From Roseibium sp. MMSF_3412 (GTDB taxonomy: Bacteria > Pseudomonadota > Alphaproteobacteria > Rhizobiales > Stappiaceae): a DNA stretch of 64,000 bases. Shown here piece after piece: positions 9,665 through 19,076 of this stretch. Each line of letters opens with the position of its first letter. Positions within the stretch are counted from its first letter, which is position 1. Under the pieces are notes generated by a model. That model was not told the DNA's origin. It ran no database searches and saw only the letters and a program-made list of their open reading frames with translations. Location: assembly GCF_030733265.1 (NCBI RefSeq), contig NZ_JASHJI010000009.1:162531-226530 (forward strand), read 5' to 3'. The position numbers were made by a program, and so were the translations under genes.

Positions 9665-10117
9665 TCAGACCCCGTAGACTTCGTCCGCACGCGCTTCAAA
9701 GGCGCTGGAGAATTTCCGGAACGCCTTGTCGAACATCACCCCCATGAGCGACCCGAGCGTGCGGCTTTTGAACTCGTAGGAGATGAAGAAGCCGACATTG
9801 CAGGCACCCCCGCCGGCCTCTTCGAAAGTCCATTTGTTCTCAAGATGCTTGAAGGGTCCGTCCAGGTATTCAACAAGGATTGTCTGCTCTTCCGGGCGCA
9901 ACTCGACCCGGCTGGTAAAAGTCTCCTTGAACAGCTTGTAAGCCACGGTCATGTCGGCCACCAGCACCGTCCGTCCGCCGTCGAGCTGCTTTTTGCCCCT
10001 GACATGCAAATCCTGGCAAAGCGGAACGAATTGCGGATACTTTTCAATGTCCGCAACAAGTCGGAACATGTCGTCCGCTTTGTGATTGACTTTGTGCGTT
10101 GAAGAAAAAGTTGGCAT
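9665..10117 (-). CDS. RatA/Coq10-like START-domain protein
   Basis: 150-residue polyketide cyclase/Coq10 family protein. The start at 10117 gives the usual N terminus PTFSSTHKVNHKADDMFRLV; upstream extension to 10189 would run into lipA. Family features include DIEKYPQFVPLC, an ADMTVAYKLFKETFTSRV stretch and a C-terminal amphipathic helix (FDKAFRKFSSAFEARA). Coq10-type proteins bind ubiquinone or its precursors; RatA was described in E. coli as a ribosome-association inhibitor. The two cannot be separated by sequence. It lies 19 bases after lipA on the same strand, a common alphaproteobacterial pair. Confidence 0.88.
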   Translation of the reverse strand: MPTFSSTHKVNHKADDMFRLVADIEKYPQFVPLCQDLHVRGKKQLDGGRTVLVADMTVAYKLFKETFTSRVELRPEEQTILVEYLDGPFKHLENKWTFEEAGGGACNVGFFISYEFKSRTLGSLMGVMFDKAFRKFSSAFEARADEVYGV

Positions 10118-10136
10118 TCGGCGTATTGGCTTCCGT

Positions 10137-11111
10137 TCAATGACCAAGCTTGGCTTTTCTCGCCGCGCGCAGGTCCGCGAAATCTTCACCCGCGTGGTGT
10201 GAAGACCGCGTCAGCGGACTTGCCGAAACCTTCAGGAAGCCTTTCGCGTAGGCGATACGTTCATAGCCCTTGAATTCCTCGGGGGTGACAAAGGACATCA
10301 CCGGATGATGTTTCTTCGAAGGCTGCAGGTACTGACCGATCGTCAAGAAGTCCACATCTGCCGCCCGAAGGTCGTCCATGAGCTGCAGAACCTCGTTGCG
10401 AACCTCACCCAGCCCGACCATGATCCCGGACTTGGTGAACATTTCCGCGTCCAGCTCCTTTGCCTTTTGCAGCAGGCGAATGGAATGAAAGTAGCGCGCG
10501 CCGGGCCTGACGGTAAGATATTTGGAAGGCACCGTTTCAAGATTGTGATTGAAGACGTCCGGCTTTGCTTCGATTACCGTTTCGAGCGCGCCCTCTTTCC
10601 TGAGAAAGTCGGGCGTCAGAACCTCGACCGTCGTCGACGGAGACGTTTGCCGGATCGCTGCGATGACATCCGAAAAGTGTTTTGCGCCGCCATCGTCCAG
10701 GTCGTCGCGGTCCACGGAGGTGATAACCACGTGCTCCAGTCCCATCGTGGCAACCGCATCGGCAACACCCTGGGGCTCGTTCGGATCGACTGGTCCAGGC
10801 ATCCCCGTCCGGACATTGCAGAAGGCACAGGCACGTGTGCACGTATCCCCCAGGATCATGAAGCTTGCATGTTTCTTGGACCAGCATTCGCCTATGTTCG
10901 GACAACCGGCTTCTTCGCAAACCGTGACCAGATTGTTGTTGCGAACAACATCCTTGGTTTCACGGTAGATCGGCGATGTCGGCGCCTTGACACGGATCCA
11001 TTTCGGTTTGCGCTGAATCGGGTTATCCGGGCGGTGCTCTTTTTCCGGGTGGCGCGGACGCACATCGGATGTTTGCCGCGGGCGATTGAGCGTGTCTACG
11101 ATCGTAACCAT
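10137..11111 (-). CDS. lipA: Lipoyl synthase LipA
   Basis: Radical-SAM enzyme that inserts two sulfurs into protein-bound octanoyl groups. The 324-residue protein has both cluster motifs: the LipA-specific auxiliary cluster cysteines C65, C70 and C76 ([12 protein letters not shown]) and the radical-SAM CxxxCxxC at C91, C95 and C98 (CTRACAFC). The C terminus has the [14 protein letters not shown] segment that provides the conserved RSSYHA-like serine. Its targets, the lipoyl domains of PdhB and PdhC, are encoded a few kilobases upstream on the same strand, so cofactor synthesis and apoenzyme supply are physically linked. Confidence 0.98.
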   Translation of the reverse strand: MVTIVDTLNRPRQTSDVRPRHPEKEHRPDNPIQRKPKWIRVKAPTSPIYRETKDVVRNNNLVTVCEEAGCPNIGECWSKKHASFMILGDTCTRACAFCNVRTGMPGPVDPNEPQGVADAVATMGLEHVVITSVDRDDLDDGGAKHFSDVIAAIRQTSPSTTVEVLTPDFLRKEGALETVIEAKPDVFNHNLETVPSKYLTVRPGARYFHSIRLLQKAKELDAEMFTKSGIMVGLGEVRNEVLQLMDDLRAADVDFLTIGQYLQPSKKHHPVMSFVTPEEFKGYERIAYAKGFLKVSASPLTRSSHHAGEDFADLRAARKAKLGH

Positions 11112-11167
11112 GGGCCTTAAGTGTCTCTATTCCCTGGAAAGGTCAAGGTGAAATGGTGCCGCGTCAG

Positions 11168-11962
11168 CTATGTGCTGAGTGCAGGCCTGAACAACTCGGA
11201 AAACCGCTGGCGGGCCGTTTCGGACAGCGGCAGCGATTTTCGCGTTGCATCGTTCATCTGAACAATAACCGTCATCGCCTGCGCGACCGGACGCTCGTCC
11301 TGATAAACACGTTGAATGAGCTTGAAGGAACTGCGACCGATCTCCTTGACGGCAGTGCCGATCTGCACCTCGCCGGGCCAATTGATCTCGGAAAGGAAAT
11401 CAAGTTCGAGCCTTGCGATGACAAATGAGGCGCCCTCACACATCAGTTCGTCGCCAAAGAGCAGTTCAACCCTCCCCGTTTCGAGAAAAGTGCTGAATAC
11501 CGCATTGTTGACATGTCCCTGGCGATCCGTGTCCGCGTACCGCAACTTGTCCTTCGTGATCAGCGGAAAGGCATTGATAGCTGGATCGCTGCTCTGGCTT
11601 TGGGAGCGTGGAGGCTTGTCCGAAACGACATAGATATACGCCGGTACGTCGCCATTTTCCGTGCGGACAAGCGTTTCGGCGCGCTCATAGCCTTCGCCTT
11701 CGAATGCATCCAGCCGGTCCCAGTGTTCGACAAGTTCCGGCGACTCGAAAACTAGGACCTCGATGGTCTGTCCTTCGGGATCGAGCACCAGCCCGGGAAA
11801 CCCAAGCGCAGCTCCCCAGCCCGACTGCACGAGGCGGCCGCGCACGCTTCCCTCTCTCCAGCGGCCGGGAATATCGGCAAGCTGAGCGTGGTTCGCACGT
11901 CCCGGTGCAAGTGTTCCGTATGTGGCGAGCCTGAATTCCGGCGTTTCCAGCTGTCTTTCCAT
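11168..11962 (-). CDS. Fusion: gamma-glutamylcyclotransferase-like domain + hotdog (4HBT) thioesterase domain
   Basis: 264 residues from the ATG at 11962 (GGGGAG about 12 bases upstream; a longer frame to 12109 would overlap the next gene). Residues ~8-115 look like a GGCT/AIG2-type fold: RLATYGTLAPGRANHAQL, then LDAFEGEGYERA containing the acidic residue expected at the active site. Residues ~130-264 are a hotdog thioesterase of the YbgC/4HBT type: KLRYADTDRQGHVNNAVF followed by ETGRVELL, with the Asp and Asn of the usual active site. Substrates are unknown. A bifunctional enzyme joining amide/glutamyl processing to acyl-CoA hydrolysis is inference only. Confidence 0.8.
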   Translation of the reverse strand: MERQLETPEFRLATYGTLAPGRANHAQLADIPGRWREGSVRGRLVQSGWGAALGFPGLVLDPEGQTIEVLVFESPELVEHWDRLDAFEGEGYERAETLVRTENGDVPAYIYVVSDKPPRSQSQSSDPAINAFPLITKDKLRYADTDRQGHVNNAVFSTFLETGRVELLFGDELMCEGASFVIARLELDFLSEINWPGEVQIGTAVKEIGRSSFKLIQRVYQDERPVAQAMTVIVQMNDATRKSLPLSETARQRFSELFRPALST

Positions 11963-12053
11963 CAATCGATCAGGCTCCCCCGGCCGCTGTCCCGTACCGA
12001 GCAGCGCAAACGGCGCATCCCGTCCACAGGCATCTGAAGAAAGTCGCACGGCG

Positions 12054-12293
12054 TCACTTGAACACTTTCTTCCAGATAAACAGGAACAGGATCGCGCCGA
12101 CAATGGCAACGATCAGCCGGTCGATGACACCACCAGCCAGGTTCAGGTTGAGGATCGATGCCAATTCACCGCCCAGAAGAGCGCCGATCAGACCGACAAC
12201 AAGGCTCCCGAGAAACCCTCCCCGGCTGTTGAGCACCCTATGGGCGACAGCACCCGCGATCAGCCCGATAATGGCAGAAATAATGAGCCCCAT
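12054..12293 (-). CDS. GlsB/YeaQ/YmgE-family small membrane protein
   Basis: 79-residue hydrophobic protein with the family pattern GLIISAIIGLIAGAVAHRV, a glycine-rich loop (RGGFLGSLVVGLIGALLGG) and a second long hydrophobic segment near the C terminus. The family is annotated as transglycosylase-associated and stress-related, but its biochemical role is not established. It is one of two neighbouring members of the same family (the other begins at 12593), separated by 51 bases, pointing to an old tandem duplication. It is probably co-transcribed with its neighbours. Confidence 0.88.
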   Translation of the reverse strand: MGLIISAIIGLIAGAVAHRVLNSRGGFLGSLVVGLIGALLGGELASILNLNLAGGVIDRLIVAIVGAILFLFIWKKVFK

Positions 12294-12344
12294 ACCTGTT
12301 CCTTTTCAGACGCTGCGCATCGAGGCCCCGATCCGATGATCGGT

Positions 12345-12593
12345 TCAAGCCAGAATACGCGCGATCAGCACGACGACAACGGCCCCTATGGCAGCCACCA
12401 ATATTTCATTCAGATAGGGATTGCCGAGATCGATGTTAATCCCGAAGAACTTGAAGATGAATCCGCCTACAAACGCACCTATGATCCCGGTAAGCAGATA
12501 CCGTATCAGGCCGCCGCCGCCGACGAGGATACTTGCGAGCCAACCCGCGATAATGCCAATCGCGACCCAGATCAGAATTGACTTTGCATCCAT
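12345..12593 (-). CDS. GlsB/YeaQ/YmgE-family small membrane protein, second copy
   Basis: 82 residues, three hydrophobic segments: ILIWVAIGIIAGWLASILVG, a GLIRYLLTGIIGAFVGGFIF stretch and ILVAAIGAVVVVLIARIL. The IGAFVGG glycine pattern is the family hallmark. It differs enough from the 79-residue neighbour to be an old paralogue. Both sit between the pyruvate dehydrogenase genes and lipA, without an obvious functional link to either. Confidence 0.87.
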   Translation of the reverse strand: MDAKSILIWVAIGIIAGWLASILVGGGGLIRYLLTGIIGAFVGGFIFKFFGINIDLGNPYLNEILVAAIGAVVVVLIARILA

Positions 12594-12608
12594 GACAACC
12601 CTCCCGCG

Positions 12609-13073
12609 TCAGTCAATCTTGCCGGACCCGTGTTCCGCCCGGTCCAGAACATCAGTGTAACTGAACCCTGCGGTATCACAACTCACCGCAGTGACCTCGA
12701 CCGGATTGCCTTTGAAAAACCGTTGGGGCTTGGGAAACTCCAGCCCGAATACGATGCCCTCGTGCAACACGCACTTGGCCGTGATGTTTCGGTTGGATGC
12801 TTTCAGGCGCACGTTTATGAAATGCGTTCCCGAGGCGAACGGGTCTGCGAGCAGGTTGTCCCCGTGTACCTGATAGTAGCGGAAACAGGGGACCCGGCCG
12901 TTCGACTGTCTTTCGACAAAGAAGCGCTGCGAGAGCTGCCGCCGCGCCCGTTCGGCATTGTCTGCCGGAAGCCGATCGATGGCCGCGTTCAAGGTCGTCG
13001 CTTCGTGCGGTCTGAGCGTCCAGCTCCCCTCCCGACAGACAAATCTCAATCCATCCAGAAGATAGGCAAACAC
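12609..13073 (-). CDS. Uncharacterised 154-residue protein
   Basis: Not recognised. The GTG at 13073 is proposed as start because GGAG lies 8 bases upstream; in-frame TTG and GTG codons at 13124 and 13121 are also possible but overlap the lpd 3' region closely. No signal peptide or membrane segment. The protein is mixed alpha/beta in character, with a central GTHFINVRLKA stretch and a C-terminal FPKPQRFFKGNPVEVTAVSCD segment. It ends near KID, 16 bases before the second GlsB-like gene. It lies directly after lpd on the same strand, so it is probably transcribed with the dehydrogenase operon. Confidence 0.65.
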   Translation of the reverse strand: MFAYLLDGLRFVCREGSWTLRPHEATTLNAAIDRLPADNAERARRQLSQRFFVERQSNGRVPCFRYYQVHGDNLLADPFASGTHFINVRLKASNRNITAKCVLHEGIVFGLEFPKPQRFFKGNPVEVTAVSCDTAGFSYTDVLDRAEHGSGKID

Positions 13074-13133
13074 CCTGATAACTCCGCTTGACGCGGCGAT
13101 CCCGACCCATGCCGGGATCACCAATGGTCCGGG

Positions 13134-14576
13134 CTACATGTTCAGAACACGGCCATAGGCATCCAGCACCGACTCTTTCATCATTTCCGAAAGCGTCGGA
13201 TGCGGGAACACCGTGTGCATTAGGTCTTCTTCCGTTGTTTCCAGGTTCATGGCGACTACGTAGCCCTGGATAAGCTCGGTTACTTCCGCGCCAACCATAT
13301 GGGCCCCCAGCAGTTGCCCCGTCTTGGCATCGAAGATTGTCTTGATGAGCCCGTCCGGTTCCCCAAGTGCAATCGCCTTGCCGTTTCCGATGAAGGGGAA
13401 ACGCCCGACCTTGATGTCGTAGCCGGCTTCCTTCGCCTTGGGCTCGGTCAGACCGACCGACGCGACCTGTGGATGGCAGTAGGTACATCCCGGGATCATC
13501 GACTTGTCCATGGCATGGACATCCTTGCCGGCAATCTTCTCGACGCAGATCACGCCTTCATGCTCCGCCTTGTGTGCGAGCATCGGCGGTCCGGCAACGT
13601 CACCGATGGCATAGATGCCGGGGACGTTTGTGCGGCCATAGCCGTCGATAACGACGCAGCCACGGTCGGTTTTAACGCCGAGTTCCTCAAGACCGAGATT
13701 CTCGATATTGCCGACGACACCAACCGCCGAAATCAGTTTTTCAGCCGTCAGGTCCTGCTTTTTGCCGTCCTTGGTTTCAACGGTCGCCGTGACACCCTTG
13801 GCGCCCTTCTTGACCTGCGAAACCTTTGCCTCGAGCAGGAACTTGATGCCCTGCTTTTCCATCTGCTTCTTGGCGAGCCCGGAAATCTCGGGGTCTTCGA
13901 CCGGCATGATCGTCGGCATCATTTCAATGACCGTCACGTCCGCGCCCATGGTTTTGTAGAAAGACGCAAACTCGATACCGATCGCGCCCGATCCCATGAC
14001 GATCAGAGACTTTGGCATTGTCGGGGGCACCATGGCTTCGAAATAGGTCCAGATGTCCTTGCCATCCGGCTCGATGCCTGGGATAACGCGCGGGCGCGCG
14101 CCCGTTGCAACGATAATGTGCTTGGCCTTGTAGACGCCCTCGCCCTTCGTGCCCTTCGGCGCAGGGTGCTGCGGTTCCATCGCCTTCTTGGAGGTTTTGG
14201 ACACGGTCACTTCACCGGCCTTCGTTACCTTGCCCTCACCCCAGATGATGTCGACCTTGTTCTTCTTCATCAGGAAACCGACACCGCCAGCGAGCTGTCC
14301 GGAGACACCGCGCGACCGGTTGACGACGGCAGCCGGATCGAAGGAGATCTTCTCGGCGGACAGGCCGTAATCCTTGGCATGCTGCATGTAGTGGTAGATT
14401 TCGGCGGACCGCAGCAGCGCCTTGGTCGGAATGCAGCCCCAATTGAGACAGATGCCGCCCATGTGCTCGCGCTCGACGATCGCGGTCTTGAGGCCGAGCT
14501 GCGAAGCACGGATTGCGGTTACATAACCACCCGGCCCGGAGCCGATGATGATCACATCGTAGTTGGTATCAGCCAT
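13134..14576 (-). CDS. lpd: Dihydrolipoamide dehydrogenase (E3)
   Basis: Flavoprotein that reoxidises dihydrolipoamide on E2 with NAD+. The 480-residue protein has the FAD-binding GSGPGGYVTA, the redox-active disulfide GGICLNWGCIP with Cys43 and Cys48, a second nucleotide-binding GSGAIGIEFASF, and the C-terminal His-Glu base region (HTVFPHPTLSEM). It has no N-terminal lipoyl domain. It follows pdhC after 73 bases that contain a perfect GC hairpin, so its level may be tuned separately from the rest of the operon. It is most likely the pyruvate dehydrogenase E3. Confidence 0.97.
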   Translation of the reverse strand: MADTNYDVIIIGSGPGGYVTAIRASQLGLKTAIVEREHMGGICLNWGCIPTKALLRSAEIYHYMQHAKDYGLSAEKISFDPAAVVNRSRGVSGQLAGGVGFLMKKNKVDIIWGEGKVTKAGEVTVSKTSKKAMEPQHPAPKGTKGEGVYKAKHIIVATGARPRVIPGIEPDGKDIWTYFEAMVPPTMPKSLIVMGSGAIGIEFASFYKTMGADVTVIEMMPTIMPVEDPEISGLAKKQMEKQGIKFLLEAKVSQVKKGAKGVTATVETKDGKKQDLTAEKLISAVGVVGNIENLGLEELGVKTDRGCVVIDGYGRTNVPGIYAIGDVAGPPMLAHKAEHEGVICVEKIAGKDVHAMDKSMIPGCTYCHPQVASVGLTEPKAKEAGYDIKVGRFPFIGNGKAIALGEPDGLIKTIFDAKTGQLLGAHMVGAEVTELIQGYVVAMNLETTEEDLMHTVFPHPTLSEMMKESVLDAYGRVLNM

Positions 14577-14614
14577 GGTGTTCTTCCCCGGCGAAAGAAG
14601 TCATCGTTCAGATA

Positions 14615-14638
14615 CGGCGCGGTGTCTGGACCGCGCCG
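14615..14638 (-). promoter_or_regulatory. Perfect GC-rich hairpin between pdhC and lpd
   Basis: CGGCGCGGT-GTCTGG-ACCGCGCCG: a 9-base perfect stem with a 6-base loop in the 73-base gap between pdhC and lpd. On the minus (coding) strand no T-run follows, so it is unlikely to be a full intrinsic terminator. A role in mRNA processing, stabilising the upstream mRNA, or partial attenuation is inferred. The arm GGCGCGGT also occurs in the dctP-dctQ hairpin at 38410-38433. Confidence 0.5.
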
Positions 14639-14649
14639 CAGAGCAAGCA

Positions 14650-15975
14650 TCAGACCAGCATGCTCATCGGGTTTTCGATGTAGCCCTTGAAGGCGCCCAG
14701 CAACTGGGCACCAAGCGCACCGTCAACGCAGCGGTGGTCCGTGGAGAGCGTCACCGTCATGACCGTGGCAATCGCCACGGCGTCATCTTTGACGACGGCG
14801 CGCTTTTCGCCGGCCCCAACGGCAAGGATCGTCGCATGCGGTGGGTTCACGACCGCCGAGAAATCCTTCACGCCCATCATGCCCATGTTGGAGACCGCCG
14901 TGGTGCCACCCTGATATTCTTCCGGCTTGAGCTTGCGCTCTTTCGCCCGTTTGCCAAGGTCCTTCATCTCGTTGGAGATAACCGACAGGGACTTTTCTTC
15001 CGCCCGGTGGATGATCGGCGTGATCAGTCCGCCCGGGATCGAAACGGCAACGCCAACATCCGCATGCTTGTGCATGACCATGTTTTCGTCGGTCCAGGAG
15101 ACGTTCGCATCCGGAACGTCGCGCAATGCCAGCGCGAGCGCCTTGATGGTCATGTCGTTGACCGACAGCTTGTAGGCCGGCTTGCCGTCCTTGTCGGTTG
15201 CCGCAGCCCCGTTGAGCTGTGCGCGGAGTGCAAGAAGCGCATCGAGTTCACAGTCGACCGAGACATAGAAATGCGGGATCGTCTGCTTGGATTCCGTCAA
15301 ACGTTTCGCAATCGTCTTGCGCATGCCGTCATGCGGCACGAGTTCGTAGGAATCGTCGTCGAACAGCTTCAGAACCTGGTCCGCGGACGGCCCTGCCGCA
15401 AGCGCCGGTGCGGCGGCCGCTGCCTTTGGAGCCTCGGCTGCCGGAGCAGCCTTTCCGGTTCCGGCCGAAATGGCGGCTTCGATGTCACGCTTGACGATCC
15501 GGCCATGCGGGCCGGTGCCGGTCAGAGCGGAAAGATCGAGGCTGTTCAGCTTGGCAAGACGCCGCGCCAGAGGCGAGGCAAAAATGCGTGAGCCGTCATT
15601 GGCAACAGGTGCCGGACCGGCCGGTGCGGACGCTGCCGCAGCCGGTTCAGCAGCGGCGGGTGCCTCGGCTGGAGCAGCTGCCGCTGCAGGCGCCGGGCTG
15701 GCTGCAGCCGTGTCGATGGACCCGGCATCCTCGCCGTCTTCCAGAAGCACGGCGATCAGCTCGTTGACCTTGACCCCGGCAGAACCTTCTGGAACCACGA
15801 TCTTGCCGACCGTGCCTTCGTCCACTGCCTCGACTTCCATTGTCGCCTTGTCGGTCTCGATCTCGGCGATGACATCACCGGCAGAAACCTGGTCGCCTTC
15901 CTTGACCAGCCATTTGGCAAGGTTGCCCTCTTCCATGGTCGGGGAAAGGGCCGGCATGGTGATATTGATTGGCAT
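14650..15975 (-). CDS. pdhC: Pyruvate dehydrogenase complex E2, dihydrolipoamide acetyltransferase
   Basis: 441 residues with one N-terminal lipoyl domain (lipoyl-lysine K43 in [13 protein letters not shown]), a long Ala/Pro linker, a peripheral-subunit-binding domain around residues 130-170 ([29 protein letters not shown]) and the catalytic acyltransferase core ending with the active-site signature [15 protein letters not shown]. This is the complex core that passes acetyl groups to CoA. It starts 16 bases after pdhB; GGGAG precedes the ATG. LipA, which modifies the lysine, is encoded downstream on the same strand. Confidence 0.97.
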   Translation of the reverse strand: MPINITMPALSPTMEEGNLAKWLVKEGDQVSAGDVIAEIETDKATMEVEAVDEGTVGKIVVPEGSAGVKVNELIAVLLEDGEDAGSIDTAAASPAPAAAAAPAEAPAAAEPAAAASAPAGPAPVANDGSRIFASPLARRLAKLNSLDLSALTGTGPHGRIVKRDIEAAISAGTGKAAPAAEAPKAAAAAPALAAGPSADQVLKLFDDDSYELVPHDGMRKTIAKRLTESKQTIPHFYVSVDCELDALLALRAQLNGAAATDKDGKPAYKLSVNDMTIKALALALRDVPDANVSWTDENMVMHKHADVGVAVSIPGGLITPIIHRAEEKSLSVISNEMKDLGKRAKERKLKPEEYQGGTTAVSNMGMMGVKDFSAVVNPPHATILAVGAGEKRAVVKDDAVAIATVMTVTLSTDHRCVDGALGAQLLGAFKGYIENPMSMLV

Positions 15976-15991
15976 GTCCGTCTCCCTCGCC

Positions 15992-17371
15992 TCAGGCTGT
16001 ATACGTCACGGCCTTGACCGCTTCGATGACTTCCGGAACGCTCGGCAATGCAAGCTTCTCAAGATTTGCCGCATAGGGCATCGGAACGTCTTTGCCGGTC
16101 ACGCGCAGGATCGGAGCATCCAGATAGTCGAATGCCTGTTCCTGAACCTGATAGGCGATCTCGGAAGACACCGAACACATCGGGAAGGCTTCCTCGATCG
16201 TGACGATCCGGCCTGTCTTCCTGACGGAAGCGAGAACCGTTTCGATGTCGAGCGGACGGATCGTGCGCAGATTAATGACTTCCGCGGAAATGCCCATGGC
16301 CGCAAGTTCGTCGGCCGCCTGCAGCGTGTAGGTCATGCCGATACCCCAGGACACGAGGGTCACGTCGGTGCCGCCGCGCTCGATCTTCGCCTTGCCGATC
16401 GGCAGCACGAAGTCGTCCATGTCCGGGATTTCGAACGAGTGGCCGTAGAGGATCTCGTTCTCCAGGAAAATGACCGGGTTCGGATCGCGGATGGCCGCTT
16501 TGAGAAGGCCCTTGGCGTCGGCTGCAGAATAAGGCTGGATCACCTTCAGGCCCGGAACATGCGCGTACCAGGACGCATAGTCCTGCGAGTGCTGCGCACC
16601 GACGCGGGCAGCCGCGCCGTTCGGACCGCGGAACACGATCGGAGCGCCCATCTGTCCACCGGACATATAGAGCGTTTTTGCCGCCGAATTGATGATCTGG
16701 TCAATCGCCTGCATGGCGAAGTTGAAGGTCATGAATTCAACGATCGGCTTCAGCCCCGCCATCGCGGCGCCGACACCAAGACCGGTAAAGCCGTGTTCCG
16801 TAATCGGTGTGTCGATAACGCGCTTGGCACTGAATTCATCCAGCAGGCCCTGCGTGATCTTGTAGGCGCCCTGGTATTCGGCGACTTCCTCACCCATGAC
16901 GAAGACATCGGCATCGCGGCGCATTTCCTCGGCCATCGCGTCACGCAGCGCTTCACGCACCGTCGAGCTTTTCATTGCCGTTCCGGCAGGGATTTCCGGA
17001 TCTTCGGCTGGTTCGGAAACAACCGGGGCGGCAGGCGCGGCCGGTGCGCTGGGCGCTTCGGGCGCAGCCGCGGCCGGAGCAGCTGCTGCAGGCGCAGCAG
17101 CCGCCGCATCGAGGGCGCTTGCATCTTCGCCTTCACCGAGAAGAACGGCGATCTTTTCGTTGACCTTGACGTTGTCCGTCCCTTCCGGAACCAGGATCTT
17201 GCCAAGCGTCCCCTCATCAACGGCCTCGACTTCCATCGTGGCCTTGTCGGTTTCGATTTCGGCGATCACGTCGCCGGCAGTAACAGCATCGCCCTCGGCC
17301 TTGAGCCATTTGGAGAGCTTGCCCTCTTCCATTGTCGGCGAGAGCGCCGGCATCAAAATATCAATCGGCAT
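15992..17371 (-). CDS. pdhB: Pyruvate dehydrogenase E1 beta subunit with N-terminal lipoyl domain
   Basis: 459 residues, longer than plain E1-beta (~330) because residues 1-80 are a lipoyl domain ([19 protein letters not shown], lipoyl-lysine K43) followed by an Ala/Pro linker (about 83-120). The rest is the E1-beta fold, with [14 protein letters not shown] and an [16 protein letters not shown] segment. Lipoylated E1-beta is known from several Alphaproteobacteria. The N-terminal domain is nearly identical in motifs to that of PdhC, suggesting domain duplication within the operon. It starts 14 bases after pdhA. Confidence 0.97.
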   Translation of the reverse strand: MPIDILMPALSPTMEEGKLSKWLKAEGDAVTAGDVIAEIETDKATMEVEAVDEGTLGKILVPEGTDNVKVNEKIAVLLGEGEDASALDAAAAAPAAAAPAAAAPEAPSAPAAPAAPVVSEPAEDPEIPAGTAMKSSTVREALRDAMAEEMRRDADVFVMGEEVAEYQGAYKITQGLLDEFSAKRVIDTPITEHGFTGLGVGAAMAGLKPIVEFMTFNFAMQAIDQIINSAAKTLYMSGGQMGAPIVFRGPNGAAARVGAQHSQDYASWYAHVPGLKVIQPYSAADAKGLLKAAIRDPNPVIFLENEILYGHSFEIPDMDDFVLPIGKAKIERGGTDVTLVSWGIGMTYTLQAADELAAMGISAEVINLRTIRPLDIETVLASVRKTGRIVTIEEAFPMCSVSSEIAYQVQEQAFDYLDAPILRVTGKDVPMPYAANLEKLALPSVPEVIEAVKAVTYTA

Positions 17372-17385
17372 ATTGTCCCCCGGCC

Positions 17386-18435
17386 TTAGAGCAGAATGTC
17401 TGTGTAGAGTTCAGACGCATCCGGTTCCGGATCGTTCTGAGCAAATTCAGCGGCTTCGGCGACACGGGCACGCACGTCCTTGTCGATGGCCTTGAGGTCG
17501 TCTTCCGACGCCCATTTCTTCTCGATCAGACGGGCTCTGACCTGTTCGATCGGATCGTGCTCGGTCCGCATCTTCTGGACTTCATCCTTGGACCGGTACT
17601 TGGCCGGATCCGACATGGAGTGGCCGCGGTAGCGGTAGGTGATCATTTCAAGGATGTACGGACCCTTGCCGTCCCGGCACCAAGCCAGAGCCTTTTCGGA
17701 CGCGGCCTTGACGGCGCGTACGTCCATGCCGTCGACCTGCTCACCGGGAATACCGAAGGATGCGCCGCGCTGCGACAGGTCCGTCGTCGCCGAAGCACGC
17801 GAAACACTCGTTCCCATGCCGTACTTGTTGTTCTCGATCACGTAGACAACGGGAAGCTTCCACAGCTCGGCCATGTTGAAGCTTTCGTAGACCTGCCCCT
17901 GGTTGGAGGCCCCATCACCGAAGAAAGCCATGGAGACATTGCCGTTCTCGCGATACTTGTTGGCAAAGCCAAGACCGGTGCCAAGCGACACCTGGGCCCC
18001 CACGATGCCGTGCCCGCCATAGAAATGCTTTTCCTTGGAGAACATGTGCATGGAACCGCCCTTGCCCTTGGACAGGCCGCCCCGGCGGCCGGTGAGCTCG
18101 GCCATGACGGCGCCTGGATCGAGATCCATGGCCAGCATGTGGCCATGATCGCGATAGCCGGTGATCATCTGATCGCCGTCTTTCTTTGCCATTTGCATAC
18201 CGACGACGACAGCTTCCTGCCCGATATACAGATGACAAAAACCGCCGATGAGGCCCATGCCGTACAATTGTCCGGCTTTTTCCTCGAATCGGCGGATCAG
18301 AAGCATTTCTCGGTAAGCGTGGAGTTCATCGTCCTTGTCGAACTCGGCGATCGCAGGTTTCGCTTTCTTGGCGGTGCTGCGGGTCCGGCTGGCGCTCTTG
18401 GAGCGAGCGGAAGTGGTCTTTGATGCTGTGGCCAT
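17386..18435 (-). CDS. pdhA: Pyruvate dehydrogenase E1 alpha subunit
   Basis: Thiamine-diphosphate-binding subunit that decarboxylates pyruvate. The 349-residue protein has the E1-alpha landmarks [27 protein letters not shown] (phosphorylation-loop region of the family), the ThDP motif [19 protein letters not shown], and [12 protein letters not shown] basic Ser/Thr/Lys-rich N-terminal ~25 residues ([17 protein letters not shown]) precede the core; such tails are seen in other alphaproteobacterial E1-alpha. It heads the pdhA-pdhB-pdhC-lpd run; the 174-base AT-rich gap to ftsB probably holds the promoter. Confidence 0.97.
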   Translation of the reverse strand: MATASKTTSARSKSASRTRSTAKKAKPAIAEFDKDDELHAYREMLLIRRFEEKAGQLYGMGLIGGFCHLYIGQEAVVVGMQMAKKDGDQMITGYRDHGHMLAMDLDPGAVMAELTGRRGGLSKGKGGSMHMFSKEKHFYGGHGIVGAQVSLGTGLGFANKYRENGNVSMAFFGDGASNQGQVYESFNMAELWKLPVVYVIENNKYGMGTSVSRASATTDLSQRGASFGIPGEQVDGMDVRAVKAASEKALAWCRDGKGPYILEMITYRYRGHSMSDPAKYRSKDEVQKMRTEHDPIEQVRARLIEKKWASEDDLKAIDKDVRARVAEAAEFAQNDPEPDASELYTDILL

Positions 18436-18598
18436 AACCCTCTTCTCGGCGTGACGTTTCCCCTAAGACAGGTAGCTGCAACTTATCCTGTTGCACATGT
18501 CAATCCAATCATATTTAATGGGATATGCGAAGCGATTTAAGATGCTGATTATATTAAATAATTTTAATTTTAACTGAAATCAAGTTGACATGCAAAAA

Positions 18599-18617
18599 TG
18601 AACTGAAAATCAGTTCA
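18599..18617 (-). terminator. Probable intrinsic terminator of ftsB
   Basis: TGAACTGA-AAA-TCAGTTCA, an 8-base perfect inverted repeat that contains the ftsB stop codon. On the minus strand it is followed directly by TTTTTG, the layout of a rho-independent terminator. The stem is AT-rich, so it may be weak and allow read-through into pdhA. Confidence 0.55.
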
Positions 18618-18951
18618 CTTCGTAACGGCGCCCGGGTCGCAGCACCACCAACTCGTTTGTGTGCACGAGATTGAGGTTCAACCGTGCGCGTTCATCCAGC
18701 ATGTCCGGATCAAGGCTTTCCGGACGCAGCAGGCTGACTCTTGAAACCAGCTCCTGTCTTTCGGCAATCAGCTCTTCCAGGTCCGATTCCAGCTCCGATA
18801 CCTGGCTTTCAATCATGGCGCGCCCGACCATTCCAAGTTCGCCGCTCATGGCATGGAAACCGAAATATCCAAGCGCTGCAATCGCGATTGCGGGCGTGAT
18901 GAGACGGCGGAGAAAGGATTGCTTACGCTGACGTGTCGCTGCTCGGGGCAC
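18610..18951 (-). CDS. ftsB: FtsB/DivIC-family septum formation protein
   Basis: 113-residue bitopic membrane protein of the divisome. A basic N terminus (RAATRQRKQSFLRRL) is followed by one membrane segment (AIAIAALGYFGFHAM) and a coiled coil (ESQVSELESDLEELIAERQEL) ending with the family-typical DMLDERARLNLNLV. FtsB works with FtsL and FtsQ in septal peptidoglycan synthesis. The ftsB-pdhA order is conserved in Hyphomicrobiales. Usually eno lies upstream; here the upstream neighbour is divergent pcm. Confidence 0.9.
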   Translation of the reverse strand: MPRAATRQRKQSFLRRLITPAIAIAALGYFGFHAMSGELGMVGRAMIESQVSELESDLEELIAERQELVSRVSLLRPESLDPDMLDERARLNLNLVHTNELVVLRPGRRYEVN

Positions 18952-19076
18952 TCTGAAGGACCTTGACGCTGTACTGATGGCCGCTTGGTATCACCACTAT
19001 GAGAGGTTAGGTTTAATAGAGTCTTGAGATTGTTATTCAAACGCGTCCAAATTTGCGGAAGTCCCCGAGAAAGCCG

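Noticed and set aside
12000..12109. N-terminal extension of the GGCT/thioesterase fusion
   Set aside because: Cysteine- and arginine-rich extension overlapping the GlsB-like gene, unlike the family; the ATG at 11962 has a ribosome-binding site.
13299..14690. Long plus-strand open frame opposite lpd
   Set aside because: Antisense shadow of the well-supported lpd gene; no protein-like motifs and no ribosome-binding site.
15470..17389. 639-codon plus-strand frame opposite pdhC/pdhB
   Set aside because: High-GC antisense frame across two recognised genes; Ala/Ser-rich low-complexity reading without family signatures.
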